Origin: Hawksworthiomyces lignivorus
Taxonomy: Eukaryota > Ascomycota > Sordariomycetes > Ophiostomatales > Ophiostomataceae
Direction: 5' to 3'
DNA length: 64,000 nt
Assembly: GCA_002917075.1 (NCBI GenBank)
Contig: NTMA01000116.1
Coordinates: 57,705 to 121,704 of the forward strand
Shown: positions 43,521-56,230 of the stretch, one piece after another
Numbering within the stretch: position 1 is the stretch's first letter
How the letters are laid out: every line of letters starts with the position of its first letter
Position numbers and translations under genes: made by a program
The notes under the pieces: model-generated
The model's database searches: none
Seen by the model: only the letters and a program-made list of their open reading frames with translations
What the model was told of the DNA's origin: nothing

Positions 43521-44202
43521 ATTTTTGAATACCACAAAAAGCGACGGCGATTACGACTATCACGAGATTTTTTTACAACCGAGGCAAAAGGGCTCGTCCG
43601 ATTGTCAGGATATCTAATAAGCATTTTAAGATTAGGGGAAAGTAGAAAGAATATCCTATCTCCCCATGTAATGGAACAGAAAGCCATAGAAGGCCAAGCG
43701 GAGTTTCGAGACGCAACATGTGGCCGTTTCGCAAGGGTAGTCTGCCCTGGTAGCCCCAGAGAGAGGAAGAGATCGCATCTGTTTCACATCCTTTTCTCAC
43801 ATATGGCGGAGGGTTTTTGCTCGTGCACAGTGCTTCAAAGCACTCTGCATAGCCAGAACATCCTGTAGCCAGACACCCTGGCAAAAAAAGAACCCCCCAA
43901 GCTCCAAAAAAAAAAAAAAAAAAAAAAAAAGCCTCCGAATTACTTATTCGCCCTTCACTTCCATATAGTTATTATGCCTATTACTACTCAATAGGATACT
44001 CAACTCTGCGCTTTTCCCTTTTCAGCCTCAAATCACTCTCAAGCTCGACCTAGTTCATTAATCAATTAAGAGTTAAGCTCGTTATTATACTCGTAGACCA
44101 ACCAGCTCCTCGTTTTCTTTGCGTCTCTGTCACAGCTGCATGACCACTGCTCCTCAGCGTCGAGAACACATCTTTTCTGCTTTGACCGAGCCAAATTACG
44201 CC
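43521..44202. other. Intergenic: pseudo-hydrolase 3' flank and SDR promoter
   Basis: An AT-rich gap with a run of 25 A (43906-43930). No conserved frame was seen. Confidence 0.45.
43906..43930. repeat. A25 homopolymer
   Basis: Twenty-five consecutive A between the pseudo-hydrolase and the SDR gene. It might mark a retroposed tail, but no associated element was seen. Confidence 0.85.
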
Positions 44203-45433
44203 ATGGTTTTCGATCTGTGAGTTTCCCTCCCTTTGTTTGCCCTTTCTATGTCGCTCTTGTTCCATTTCTTTATTTCTTCCCTCTGCTGAACGACACGCCC
44301 CGTAGCCCGGGCTTCGCCGCCCACTTCCTGTGGTCTCAGTTCCACACTATTCCGCTGCCGGCGCCGGATGCCTTCGCGGGCCAGACCATCATCGTCACCG
44401 GCGCCAATGTCGGCCTAGGGCTCGAGGCCGCCCGTCACTTTGCGCGCCTAGGCGCCGCCCGCGTCATCGTGGCCTGCCGCTCCGTCGAGAAGGCCGAGGC
44501 TGCCGTCCAGAACATCCGCACCTCCCTGCCGCCGGCGGACGAGCAGGCCGGCGCCGGCCCGCGCATCGAGGCCTGGGACGTCGACCTGGGCTCCTTTGCC
44601 AGCGTGACCGCCTTCTGCCAGCGCGCCGCCGCCGAGCTGGACCGCCTCGACGCCGTCGTCGAGAACGCCGGCCTGGCCACCGGCCAGTACGTCGCCCTCG
44701 AGGGCTACGAGAGCACCATCACCGTCAACGTGCTCTCCACCTTCCTCATGGCCCTGCTGCTGCTGCCCGTCCTGCGCCGCACCGCCGCCAAACACAACGT
44801 GCGCCCCCGCCTGACCATCGTGTCCTCGGAAGCCCACATCTTTGTACGTATTTTTCTCTGGTCTAGTCCTCGCGCGCCTCGTCTCTCTCTTTCCCTTCCT
44901 TTTTTCCTTCCCATTGTCTTGCCGCTTCTTGCTGACCTGCCGTCCCTCCCCTCCCCCCCCCCAAACAGGCTCGCTTCGTCGAGGCCAAGGAGCCCAACAT
45001 CTTTGCTACTTACAAGGACCCCAAAACCATGGACCACGACCGCTACAACGTGTCCAAGCTGATCGAGATCTTCGCCGTCCGCGAGCTGGCCCAGGTGCTC
45101 ACCGCCAACCACGTCCCTGTCACGATCAACACGCTCAACCCGGGTTTCTGCCGCACCCAGCTCTTCCGCGGCCTGCCCATCTTTTTCCAACCCTTCGCCA
45201 TGGCCGGCCTCTTCCTGTTCGGCCGCACCGCCGAGATGGGCGCCCGCAATCTCGTCGCCGCTGCGGCTGCCGGCCCCGAGACCCACGGCGAGTACCTCGA
45301 CACCGCTGCCGTCTGGCCCACCAGCCCCTATGTCACGTCCGCCGACGGCGCTGCCGTGCAGAAGCGCATCTATGCCGAGCTGCTAGACATCCTCGAGGGC
45401 GTGCACCCCGGCATCAAGAAGAACTTGGAGTAG
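44203..45433 (+). CDS. Short-chain dehydrogenase/reductase
   Basis: Three exons (44203-44216, 44306-44843, 44969-45433; introns GTGAGT..CCGTAG and GTACGT..AAACAG) give 338 residues. The 14-base first exon encodes MVFDL. The cofactor motif TGANVGLG is at 36-43, followed by VIVACRSVEKAE (Arg favouring NADPH). The NAG motif (VENAG), the catalytic Ser in TIVSSEAH (178-179), and Tyr210/Lys214 in YNVSK form the classical SDR set. The N-terminal segment FAAHFLWSQF is like retinol-dehydrogenase/WW-oxidoreductase-type fungal SDRs. The substrate is unknown; it stands alone, with no secondary-metabolism neighbours. A Leu/Pro-rich stretch and HPGIKKNLE end the protein. It converges on CAF16. Confidence 0.88.
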
Positions 45434-45589
45434 ACTACTCTCGCTCGGTTATTGAGACGATTCTTCTACAATTTGCAAATCGCCCATTTGATTTTGTTTC
45501 TAAATGGCCTGCAATGAGCATCGGCATGATATTGCTTTAGGGAGCCTGGTTGTTTAAAGCGTTGAAGCTTTTATATTTTATTCCTTGGT

Positions 45590-45627
<38 letters not shown>

Positions 45628-45802
45628 CCTTACTTCCATATATGAATGCTATGTGGTTTCCCCCGTTTTTTCATGCACAACTCTTTTTCCTAATGTGAAA
45701 GTGTCCCTGGGTATCTGTTGAACATACGTAAGAATCCCCTATTGTAGATGTCCGTAGCTAAAATTCATGCAAGATCTTCGTTATCTTTTCTTTTTCTCTT
45801 TT
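45434..45802. other. Convergent 3' flanks of the SDR and CAF16 genes
   Basis: The gap is AT-rich and contains T37 at 45591-45627. Nothing else was recognised. Confidence 0.5.
45591..45627. repeat. T37 homopolymer
   Basis: Thirty-seven consecutive T, the longest homopolymer in the window. It lies between two convergent genes, so it is A-rich on the SDR-template side. Length is likely unreliable in assemblies. Confidence 0.85.
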
Positions 45803-46915
45803 TTACGTAGATATCCATGATCTCTCCTTGTCTCGTCCCTCGTTCCCTTCCTCTTTTGACGCCTCCTCCTTGGCCCAGCTCTCCTGCCCGTAGCCGCCGA
45901 GGCCGCCGACTAGGTACGTCAAGCCCTCGGGCCCGCGGCGGTTCTGGCTGCGCGGGCCGCGGTCGCGCAGGTCGTCGCGCAGCCACGCCAGCACCAGGTC
46001 GCCCAGGCGCGAGTTGCCCGACGCGCCCAGCACGCTCAGCGCCGGGTTGTAGCCGACGGCGGCGGCGTGGCTGAGGGCGTTGGCGTGGCCGCTCGCGGTG
46101 GTGCTCGCGGTGGTGCTCCCGCTCCCGCTCGACGCGGCCAGCAGCGCCGCGTCGGCCTGCACGTGGCGGGCGTAGTAGCCCGGGTCGTCGAGGAAGCGGG
46201 CGGCGGGGCCCCACTCGCGCACGGTGCCGAGGTGCATGTGGACGAGGTGGGTGGGCCAGCCGGCCAGGTGGTCGAGGATGTGGGTGGCGTAGACGATGGT
46301 CGGCGGCGGCAGGCCGGCGGCGCGGTCCGGGTGGCGCTCGCACTCGGCGCGCAGCCAGCCGAGGAACTGGGCGCGCGTCCAGACGTCGAGGTCGACGGTG
46401 ATCTCGTCGAGCAGCAGCACGCGCCAGGGCCGCAGCAGGCCCATGGCGAGCTGGACGCGGCGGCGCTCGCCGTCCGACACGGCGTGCATGCGCCACGACG
46501 TGTCAATGTCCAGCACGGCCACCAGCTCGTCGCGCCGCCCCGGGTATGCGTCGCCGCCCACGCTCGCCAGCAGCTCCGCCACCCCAATGTCCCGCCGCAC
46601 CACCGGGTTCAGCACCCACTCCAGCCCCAGGTACGTCACCCCCTCCAGCCCCCGCGAGAACGGGTCCACCCCGCCCACCCGGATGCTGTCCCGCGGCGCC
46701 AGCCGCTTGCCCGCCAGCAGCCGCAGCAGCGTCGTCTTGCCCGCCCCGTTCGCCCCTACCAGCAGCGTCCGGCTGCCCGCCGGCAGGCTCAGCGTCACGT
46801 GTGAGACGCCCGTGCTGTAGTCCTGGAACGTGTACGTCAGGTCGTTGACCTCCACCATCGGCGGCCAGCCGTCCGCCGGCGCGCCATTGGCCTCTGCGGG
46901 CGGTGCTGCTGCCAT
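45803..46915 (-). CDS. CAF16: CAF16-type ABC ATPase (CCR4-associated factor 16)
   Basis: A single minus-strand exon of 370 residues. It is a soluble ABC ATPase without membrane segments. Walker A LVGANGAGKTT is at about 52-62, the signature SDGERRRVQLAMGLLRP at 147-163, Walker B VLLLDEITVDLDV at 166-178, and the switch His212 in YATHILDH. The signature-to-Walker-B block is diagnostic for CAF16. In yeast, Caf16 associates with CCR4-NOT and SRB/Mediator and is partly nuclear. The C-terminal ~140 residues are Ala/Gly/Ser-rich and end in a Lys/Glu-rich tail. The frame is open upstream to 47155, but the family N-terminus starts at MAAAPPAEANG, so the ATG at 46915 was chosen. Confidence 0.92.
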   Translation of the reverse strand: MAAAPPAEANGAPADGWPPMVEVNDLTYTFQDYSTGVSHVTLSLPAGSRTLLVGANGAGKTTLLRLLAGKRLAPRDSIRVGGVDPFSRGLEGVTYLGLEWVLNPVVRRDIGVAELLASVGGDAYPGRRDELVAVLDIDTSWRMHAVSDGERRRVQLAMGLLRPWRVLLLDEITVDLDVWTRAQFLGWLRAECERHPDRAAGLPPPTIVYATHILDHLAGWPTHLVHMHLGTVREWGPAARFLDDPGYYARHVQADAALLAASSGSGSTTASTTASGHANALSHAAAVGYNPALSVLGASGNSRLGDLVLAWLRDDLRDRGPRSQNRRGPEGLTYLVGGLGGYGQESWAKEEASKEEGNEGRDKERSWIST

Positions 46916-47383
46916 GTTTCTAGCGAGGTCTTGTATGATAAAATGAAAACAGTGTTGTGTCTCACAATTCGAGTCAAGAAAATGAACCAAAAAAAAATGG
47001 AGTGACTCTGAATGAAATTTACATGAGATGAAAAGAGGCTTTCTGCATGTCTTAGTGTACAAATTATCGCCGACGTTGGAAGTATCTTTTTGCTCATAGT
47101 GGGGTGAGATGAGACCATTCATCGTCTCCAAACTAAGAGGCAACGGAGACGGCACATTGCTGCAGCATCCCGTGTGTGCCTACTAATCAGCAACCAAGAG
47201 GAAAGGAGCAGTCATGCAAAAAGAGGGTGAAAATATCATTGTCTCTTTCTGAAATCCTGCCCAATTGCTGTATGAAGAGAAAAGAAGTGAGGTATATGAA
47301 ACCAGAAAAAATCCCGCCAAAACGCCCTATCCGCGCCCCGAACCTGAGCCCGTCCAGACTGCACACCAAAAAAGCCACCGTTT
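46916..47383. other. Intergenic: CENP-I 3' flank and CAF16 promoter
   Basis: This tandem gap on the minus strand is AT-rich. Upstream in-frame sequence of CAF16 is open but non-conserved and Phe/His-rich, consistent with a leader. Confidence 0.4.
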
Positions 47384-50225
47384 TCACCTCCCGACATCCG
47401 ACGGCCTGGCGTTCATCAGGTTCTTCATTGTGTTATGCATGAGAGCCGAGACGCCGCCGAGGCCGCGCTGCTCCAGGAACGCCAGCAGGCCCGACCGGTA
47501 CGCCTGCCAGGTCACGCTGAGCCCGCCCGTGCCGGCCAGCTGCTGCAGCGCGGCCTGCGTGATGGGGCCGGCGTGCCGGCGCTGCAGCGGCTGCGGCCGC
47601 GGCTCGGCGTCAGCATCGGCGTCGTCGGCGGCAGACGCCTTCTCGAGGGCCTCGTCCTCGAGCTGCCGCAGGTACGCGAGGGCCTGCAGGCAGAGCGTGG
47701 GCGAGTGCGAGAGGCTAAAGGCCGAGGTCAGGGGCAGGTTGCGGTCGAGGCCCTGGACGTAGGCGGCCAGGCGGACCACGACGGGCGGCGGCACGCGGCA
47801 GCCCTGGGCGTTGAGGTCGGCCGCCGCAAACGCCCGCGACCGCCACAGGCAGTTGCACAGGTCCATCAGGTAGCCGTTGAACAGGTTGACGCGCGCCCGC
47901 TCGTGCGGCGTCAGCTGCCGCAGGGCCGTCGAGCTCGCCGCCGCCGCCGCCGCCTGCTGCTGACCCCGGCCGGGCCGCCGCGCCATTGCCGCCTCCAGCG
48001 CCAGCTTGTACGCCGCCAGTATCCCGTACAGCCGCGCCGCCACCGCCGCCGACTGGTGGAAGTGCAGCGCGTAGACCATCGCCGGCGGCGGAATCACCTC
48101 CTGCACGCGCGCCAGCACATCGTCGTGCCGCAGCGCGAACACCGCCGCCACCTCCTCGTAGAAGTCCAGCGCTGCCAGCGACGCCAGTGTCGAGATATCG
48201 CCGCCGCCGCCGCCGCCGGTACCACCCTGCCCCTGCGGCGACGGCGGTGCCGCCGCCGAGTTCTGGAGCACGGCTAGCACCAGCCCGTTGACGTGGCTGA
48301 CAAGCGCCAGGAGCGTATCTGCTTCTGCCGCTGCCTCGTCAGATGTCTGGCCGCTGCCCTCGGACGCCGCCAGAGACACTGCCCAGCGCTGCAGCACCAT
48401 CGTGTAGAAAGAAAGCAGATCCAGCTGGGACGCCACAGAGCCGTCAAGGAGTTTTGCCTCCAGCGGTTTGAACGTCGCCTCATATGATTCTATCACAAAA
48501 CGAATAAGCTTCATCTTCTAATCGAGAGAACTAGGAGAACACGTAGATCGTCTTAGTTGTGCATACCCTGAAAATTCAAGAGCGGAGCATATGCCAGCGC
48601 TGCAAGAAGAAGCTCTTTCTTGTCCTTGCCGTTCCAGTGCTTCAGGACCTCGCTGAAGAAACGCTGCAAGACGGGAGGGAATGTCTGCGACGATGGAAAT
48701 AATTAGCCTAAAATAACAAGAGAGAGCAGCAAGCGTAGAGAGCGAGAAGCAGGCGGTCGTTGCAAAATGTACCTTTGTGCTGGTCACGTAGTCGTGCACG
48801 ACCTCCACGAGGTCCATCAGCTCGCTGATGCCGCTGGCGTCGCCGCTCGCCGCGTCTGCGACGCACGCGGCCAGCCAGCGGTCGACGCGCGCGGCGGCCT
48901 CGTCAGAGGGCCGCAGCAGCAGGAGCTTCTGCAGGAGGGGGTCGGCGAGCACGGCGACCAGCTGGTCGGGCAGCTCGATCTTCTCCAAGTTCTGCACCAG
49001 CGCCGCCGCGCCGTCGATCTCCTCCAGCGTGACCGACTCCTCCTGCGCGTGCGACGTGCGCACGGCTGGGAGGCCGCCAGGGCGCCGGCGACCGCCGAGT
49101 ACCTGCTGCGCGTCCTGCCGCACACGGAAGCCGCTCTGAGGCCCCGCGCCGAGACGAGCACCGCCGCCGCTGCCGTTGCTGGCTAGGCGGCTCTGGTGGC
49201 GGGTAAGGCGGATCTCCTCGAGCCGCTCTCGCCATTGCGGATCGGGGTGCTGCCCAGGTCACCGGGTCAGCTTTACCACGATTACTTACCAAGGGAAGGG
49301 GAAGCGGGGGTGTGCTAGCCTATCCTCCACCAAACCGCGACCTACCTTGAACGGCGACGCCCGCCCTCGGGTCGCCTCGCCCACGATCACCTCGGGGTAG
49401 TAGTTCTTGAACACGCGCAGCAGGCCGATCAGGTGTGGATCGTGGCCTGTCTGGCGCGACAGCTGCAGTCTGCGGGGGGGCGAGTCAGCATTCTACTGCT
49501 TCATTCCACGTCCTCTCTCTGTTGCACTCACATAGCCTGGATCCGGAAGGGCCGCACGTGCTTGCGCCGCGTGATCAGCGCCAGCACGTGGCACAGCTGC
49601 GGCCGGATCCCCGTCGTGTCCAGCAGGTTGAAGAGCACGGCGTACGACCGCGCCAGCACCGCCGTCCCCGCGCGGCCCAGCGCCGGGTGCGCCAGCACCA
49701 GCCAGCGCAGCAGCAGCGCCTGCACGGCCAGCGGCGGCTTCAGCTGGCCCTGGCCCAGGCAGCCGACGATGGCCAGCACGACCTCCTCGTCGACGCCGTC
49801 CTGGCTCGGGCCGTCTTCGTCGTCGTCGGGGCCCGCCGGGTACAGATTGCGGACCAGGGCGCCCAGGCTGGCCTGGTCCAGGTGGCCGCCGGGCGCCGCG
49901 AGCACGTCGACGACCAGGCTCCGCAGCGCGGCGGGGCGCAGGCCGTGCTCATAAGCTAGGGCGGCCAGGCGCTCAACGGTAGGCTTCACAGCAAATGGCC
50001 GCCGTTTGGCGGGCACGCGAGCGGCTGCAAGAAGCGGGGTGAAGAGAAAACAAAAATAACAGCCGTCGTCAGCTTTCCGGCCCAAGTTTCGTGTGTCTCC
50101 ACTCTCACATCACATCTCATTCCCATGCTCGACCATTATTGCTCATCTCATCACATGTGCAGCTGCTCACCTTGGACCAGATCGCCAACCAAAGCAGCGA
50201 TTTCCTCGTCCGGCTCGGGATCCAT
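47384..50225 (-). CDS. mis6: Inner kinetochore protein CENP-I / Mis6 / Ctf3
   Basis: Six exons (50225-50171, 50024-49532, 49469-49346, 49249-48773, 48684-48567, 48489-47384) make 791 codons (790 residues). Characteristic blocks are TAVLARSYAVLFNLLDTTG and IRPQLCHVLALITRRKHVRP followed by FRIQ. LSRQTGHDPHLIGLLRVFK and NYYPEVIVGEATRGRASPFK follow across the next junctions, and WNGKDKKELLLAALAYAP lies later. These match the CENP-I family of the constitutive centromere-associated network, which helps load and hold CENP-A chromatin. The introns are short (77-146 bases) and GT..AG: GTGAGC, GTGAGT, GTAGGT, GTACAT, GTATGC. The C-terminal exon contains Gly/Ala-rich and Asp/Ala-rich linkers between helices. 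Start at the first ATG, MDPEPDEEIAALVGDLVQ. Confidence 0.88.
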
Positions 50226-53200
50226 ATCGAGGAAAAAATCAAAACCTGCCTTATCTGAAAATTAAAGGCTCATTAAGCAAAAGCTAAACCTGCCAGATAC
50301 AGCAAATTGAGCATGGGGCAGCCAAGAGAATTGACTTTTCTCACAGCGGGACGCGTTTTGTGGACGCGTCTGTGAGAGCCAGCACCTGCGCTGGCGGGGT
50401 AGCTGGGCTGGCTAAAATCATATGCGAGCTGTGTAACTGGACCGGTAAGGCTGCCGTGTTAGCGCATATTCCCCACTGACTACAAACGTCCCAATTGCAA
50501 ACCAGCGTGGCCTCACGATTGTCCTCGGACTGCGGGATTGCTGCGCGCTCTAGATGAGCTCGTAGAAGCTAATAGAAGTACGGTATCTATTTACTGTATC
50601 AACAAAAAAATTATGAAGAATTATTTCAGAATCTCTTTACAACGGTCATAAAGGATCATTAGAGTACGGCAGCGGGCCGAGAAAGCGGATGTCGCTCGCC
50701 GGAGCCAGAACAGAAGGTCAATGCTGCCTCTACCCTGCTTCTTTATTTGTTTATCGTTATTGTTATTATTGTTATTATTATTTGGCTTCATTGATTTAGC
50801 GTCTTTCCCCTCATTTTGCTATACCTATCGTTCTTGTATCGGTATGCGTGAAACACTGGAGGCCCATTGTTTGACCTGCAGAGGCGGCCCGCGGACAGGC
50901 TAACTCAAGAGAGCAGGCAGAGTCGTGTAAAATAGAGAAAAAAAATATATATAGTACAGGGAAAATAAGACCACACTAGTGAGGGGAACTCGGAGACAAA
51001 CAAAAACAAAAAAACGCAATCTGCGAGCACGGTATACAGACTAGCTCGATCATCTGGCCTCTGCTGTTGGCCCGCTCCATCGGCCAACGCTAGGTCGGCC
51101 ACCGATCCAGGCGACCAGCTATTCCCGCTGACGGGTCTGGAAAGTGCTTTTCGCAGCAAACAAAAAAAAAATGTGCGTCTCCACGTGCGGAATGCACGAC
51201 ACTGGAGAGACCTCGGACGCAGAGAGGCAGCCAAAGGAGCTAAGGCACCAGACCTCTGCAGGAGTCCAGCCGGGTCGGCCCCCCCCTCCAAGCACACACC
51301 AACCCTGCACCCATTTGCGCATGCCGCGAGGTGGGCCTCGCTTTCTGCTTGGTCCACGAGACTGCTAGTGCTACGATTCGTGGTATGACACCCTGTTATC
51401 TATTGGTTTCTCCTATTTCTTGTGTCACCCACCTTTCCCGAGCCTGGAAGACGGCTGATCGAGCGCGGGAATGCCTGAAGAGGACACGCGAAGAAGCACG
51501 GTTCAGCAAAGAACGGCCCAGTCTCGATAAACAGGCATCTCGGAAACGGGGGAAAGAAGAAAACAAAAAAGGCAATGCAGATGGAGAGGCGATGGGAAAT
51601 AATGACTTACCATTGTGCCAGAAATCTAACCGGAAGTGGACGATTCTCAAAAAGGGCTGCCTCTCGGTGAGCTGTGAGATATATTGCTTGTCTATCTTTC
51701 ACTCCATCTCGCCCCGGCTTTTCCCTGTTTCTTTTCTTTTTCTTTTTTCTTTTTCTTTTAGACAAATTGCACTTATACCTAGTCTTTATATACGGACACG
51801 CGTATTCGCCGACAGCTTTTGTAGACAGAATATCTGGTGATAGGAATCGAACACCGGCAAAAGAAAACATATTGCGCACAGCTTCCATGAGGCAAATTTT
51901 GCGCTTTTGCTCTCTTTTGGTGTTGATCACCAGAGTACAATGATCACGTGGGATGCACAACATACGATCGGAGTCTGAAAGGAGAGGGAATGAAGAGCAG
52001 ATGCCTCGAGCTTTTTTTTTTTTTTGTTTTTAAATATTCATACATTGGTTTTACATCTACTAGCCTAGTTTACTGGCTGCAATTGCGAAAAAGGACGCAC
52101 AAATTAATAAGTCCATAATAATAAACAATGAAAGCATTCAAAGAGACGGCAGAAAAAGAGAAAAGCAAGAGAGAGAAAAAGGAGGTCGGGAGTGGTCGCA
52201 GACTGGGCCTTCATAAGCCCGTCCCCAACATCTCTTCTGCTGGAGATGCCGTCTCTGCCCTACCCGAGCTGGTCCGTTTATACTGGAGCCAGCAGAGAGG
52301 GCCAACCCCTGCTTCTCTTTGTGTCACCCACCTTGCCCGCCTTTCCCAGTCCTTGTTGTACTTAGTGTGACGTGTACAACTTTTGATTCCCGGCCTCGTC
52401 TCTTTGCCGGATCCCCTCATCCGTGCCTTATATTCCCTCTCACAACCTTACATCCTGAGGATGTTAGTCAGACGTTCTAGTAGCAAGAAAACTCTGGAGT
52501 CTCTTCTCAAGCTATGGCTCGAGGATGTAGAAGTGCACTGTTCGTTAAAACAGAAAATCAAAAGCAAGGGTGTCAGATTTGGGGAGAGGATATGGTCATG
52601 AATGCTTGACGCGAGCCCGCCCATCTCTTTCACAAGACAAACCGCTTCTTAAGCACACATTCGTTTTGCAATGTCCGTTATTTTCTGCCTTTTTCTCCAT
52701 CGAAAGACTGCCCCTTTGGGGGAAAAAAAAAATCACCTCCAAATTGTGACGGCCGGCTGTCTGACCACCAATAACAGCTACCCTGGCGGCGACATCTGCA
52801 TTGGAGAATATGATCTCTTTCACGGGGGGGATTCCGAATGGAAAATTGAATAGCCCCGCGCAGCCAACAGAATCCAAACTGCCAACGATAGAGCGGAACT
52901 TATTTCCTGACGTAGAGAAATATTGTTTCTGGTGTGGAAAGGTTTGGTGCCACAAAGGATTCGTCCGCAAAGAACAGCCTGTGCTACTTTGTGCACATGC
53001 AGGTGACGTCGTGCATGAGCGCACTCCGCATATCTGCCTTTCTCACACACCCACGTCTTTTTCCACAACCAGGATTGTGCCGGGCAACAGTCTGTAACCC
53101 CAGTGGTGCTGCGAGGCTGCTACGGGACCCGTTGATGTTCTGACCGGAAGACAGCGGCCCGCTGTTTTTGACTTCTGATTTCATATTGATTTTTGCATCT

Positions 53201-53256
53201 CTATTATATCACACTATGGGAATTTTGCATTTCATGTTGCATTCTTTTTTTTTGGT

Positions 53257-53278
53257 TGTTATTGTTATTGTTATTGTT

Positions 53279-53350
<72 letters not shown>
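53257..53350. repeat. Compound microsatellite (ATTGTT)n-(GTT)n-(GCT)n
   Basis: About 94 bases: four or five ATTGTT units, about fourteen GTT, then about nine GCT. The stepwise unit change suggests successive point mutations that then spread by slippage. Confidence 0.9.
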
Positions 53351-53778
53351 CCTGTTGTGTCGTTTTGGCTTCATGTGCATAGCTGATCCTGTCATATTCG
53401 CGGAGAGACGGAGACGAGCGTTCAACGACAAGAAATCGCAAGCGCATTGAAATTAATCTCCCTCAGTCTCTCTCAAGGACGTGGTCCCTTCTAGCTGGCT
53501 GGAGGTGAAAAGATTACTGGCGGCGAGCTCGCAGGGTAATCAGAGACTCTGGTCACTCTGCTCCCACTTTGCGCTGCTCTTGGTCGTGGTAGTCGAAATT
53601 TTCCACATGCACATCGGTTGATGCGGCCTATGTTATTGTTTTAGGCCCCTTTCGGCGGTCAAGGCACATCAGCTGCCGGCCAGGCTGTATTCGACGGCAG
53701 TAAGCAGCGTAACCGAACAAATGGGCTAGGAGCGGCAGAAGAAGGGCAGAAGAAAAAAACGAGGAAACAAAGCAGGCC

Positions 53779-53814
53779 ACCCTGCTTCGAACCGAGCACC
53801 CTGCTTCGAACCGA
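53779..53814. repeat. Tandem 19-base repeat with a TTCGAA core
   Basis: Two perfect 17-base copies of ACCCTGCTTCGAACCGA (53779-53795 and 53798-53814) are separated by two bases. On the minus strand each contains GGTTCGAA, which resembles a tRNA T-loop/B-box, but the paired stems needed for a tRNA are absent. Confidence 0.75.
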
Positions 53815-56190
53815 AGTTGCGTGGGGAGATCAATTGCATGCGGGTTGTAGATTGAGAGACTGGTCCAATTTAAAATGCAGAGCAATACCACACACTCCCT
53901 TTGTGTAACAAATCGGTTGGTGTCGACGGCGCGCATTTGCACACTGCATGACGCCGCGATTGATTTCCGCACCAGAAGGTATTTGCAGTGCGAGCGGACT
54001 GTTTTGCTGGTTGGCTCGATATGCTTGGTGGTCATTTTGGACTTGTTCTACATACTCTTTCATTGATTTTACCTGTTCAAGACTAGTCAAATCCCAAATC
54101 CCATCGAAGGCAGCAGTCCCAGTGGTCTGGCCCGTCTAGGAGGAGAGCGGGCTCGAGCTACTACTAGCCGTGGACAGAGATGGAGGTGTGTGCGGTAAAA
54201 GAAATGCGGAAACCTGCAAATAAAGAGGGTGTGAATGGGGGCACAGCGGGGCGTTGGCTAAAAGGTGGGGAGAATAATAGTTGTTCTGCGAGACTGCTTG
54301 TCGGAGACAGCTATCAGGCGGTTTTTTTTTTTTTTTTTTGTGATAGTTCAAGTTGTTCAAGAACCAGAAATGTGACCAACCCGGAGAATTCGAGGAGTTG
54401 GAGATGCGAATGATGAAAAGTAACTGGCTGTCTGGAGGAAGCGGAATCCTTTAGGCGGACCAATTGAGGCAATGCGTCTCCTCATCCCAAAGCACGAAGG
54501 AGCTTGGGGCACAATGTGTTCGGTGACAGGTGGCAGATAAACCGCGAATGACTGCTACTCAAAGGGCGTGTGTGTGTGTGACCTGAGCATAGCGAACCCC
54601 CTTCTGCAACCCACTCAGGTGGTGACTATCGCTCCATCCTCGTTCTTCCAGATGGCCCTTTCAGGCATTAGTGTTCTTCAGCGAGCGGCAAGTGCTTTTC
54701 CTTGGCCAATCAATTTCGCTACAGCCCTTGCTGGGCTCTAGCTCGCATGCACCAGAGCATTAAGTGGCAGACGGCGCCAGCGAACCCGTCTCATTTCGCT
54801 TTTTGGCGTAAGGGGGTGCCAGAAGGGGATAAAATGGAGAAGAAAAGCAGGGAGCTGGACTCCGCGAAGACGATGAGACAGTGAGAGTGAAATCAAAGTG
54901 TACGAAGAGTAGTAAGAAGTAGGAGGAGAGATAAACAAGGTGCAATGATGCTAGGACAAAACGACATACTGTACGAGAGGGGACTGAAGATAGCAGACAC
55001 GTGGGAAGAACAGCGAGGAAATGAGGAGTAAGAAAGGCGGAAAAAAGAGAAGAAAGTGCAGGATGCAGAAGCCAATTCATGATCAGAATCCGATAAAGTG
55101 CCAAGGGAGTTCGGTGGCGTGCAAGCAAAGTACAAACGCATAAGCATGTGTATGTATATGTACATGATATCTCGCCGGACACAGCGCAATGTTTGCCGCA
55201 CTACGAAAGTGTAGAGTACGGAAATCGCCGTTCCAAGATGTTTCGTGCATCCATCCACTCGCAGAAACCCCCCCTGAAGAGCTAACACACTAGCACCTAC
55301 CTCGTCTAACTCGAACGCCTATTAGGGCTCTCTCTTAGTTGAGTGCTTAATGCTGCAGCGTATGAACTTTGAATGCAGACACAACCGCAAGACAATGCGG
55401 GTCCCGCCCGACGTTGCGCACGCCCGTTGTTCCACACCCTCGGAGAGGGAGCAGGCTTTTTGGCCCTTTTGTCTCTTTGTGTCTCTCTCATCTCTCGTGT
55501 GCTTGTGCTCCTTTCGTTTCTCCACTTCGAGTAATCCAAAGAGTGGCACTGCTGTGCTGCAGCGCCTTGGCATCCCCGAGTCTCTCCCTTCACGTAGAAG
55601 CGAAGGAAGAGGGAAATCTCAACAGCAAAACCCAAACATGTTGTGGTTCAGAGCGGCAGGAGCGTGTTGAAGAAATCGTGGCATTTCGCGCATAAAGGAA
55701 GCAAAAAGGTAACGCTGTCGGTGCTTAACCGCCCCTTCCCGATCCTGTTTGAGTGGCTTGCAGCTGAATTACGCGGTGTGATTTGTTTGCCTTTCCAATT
55801 TAGACCAAAAACGGTTATTGCTCTGTCCTCTTGTCCACCTCTGTATGCTCCGCAATATGCTACATGCTAACAGTAACAGTTACAGAGTAGGTACTCACAC
55901 AGGGCTCTGCCCTTCGTCTTCTTCTTCTTCATATTCTCTACCTTCTTCGCCTTCTTCATCTTCTTCTCTGTCTCTGCTGCCCTCCCTTTAGCACTATTCT
56001 TTTTGCATCCTCCCTCACCTCCTTCACCTCCCTCGCTCACCCACACTCTCACGCTCACACAGCGCTGCTCCTTCGACGATTCCTTGTCTCCAAGTATCTG
56101 CATCCTTTCCCTCGCGCTCCTGCAGCGAGGCGCAACTGTCCTTGCAGCGTTGTAACGGGTGCTGTGCCCCACGCTGTTACGCTGTGACCA

Positions 56191-56230
56191 TTGTCTCATT
56201 GTCTCATTGTCTCATTATCCCATTGTCCCA
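56191..56230. repeat. Five 8-base units (TTGTCTCA-type) in tandem
   Basis: Three TTGTCTCA copies, then TTATCCCA and TTGTCCCA. It is a short minisatellite-like array in the gene-poor block. Confidence 0.8.

Noticed and set aside
51849..51875. Possible tRNA 3' half on the minus strand (GGTGTTCGATTCC followed by TATCACCA)
   Set aside because: T-stem bases do not pair, and no acceptor or anticodon arm could be found at the expected distance.
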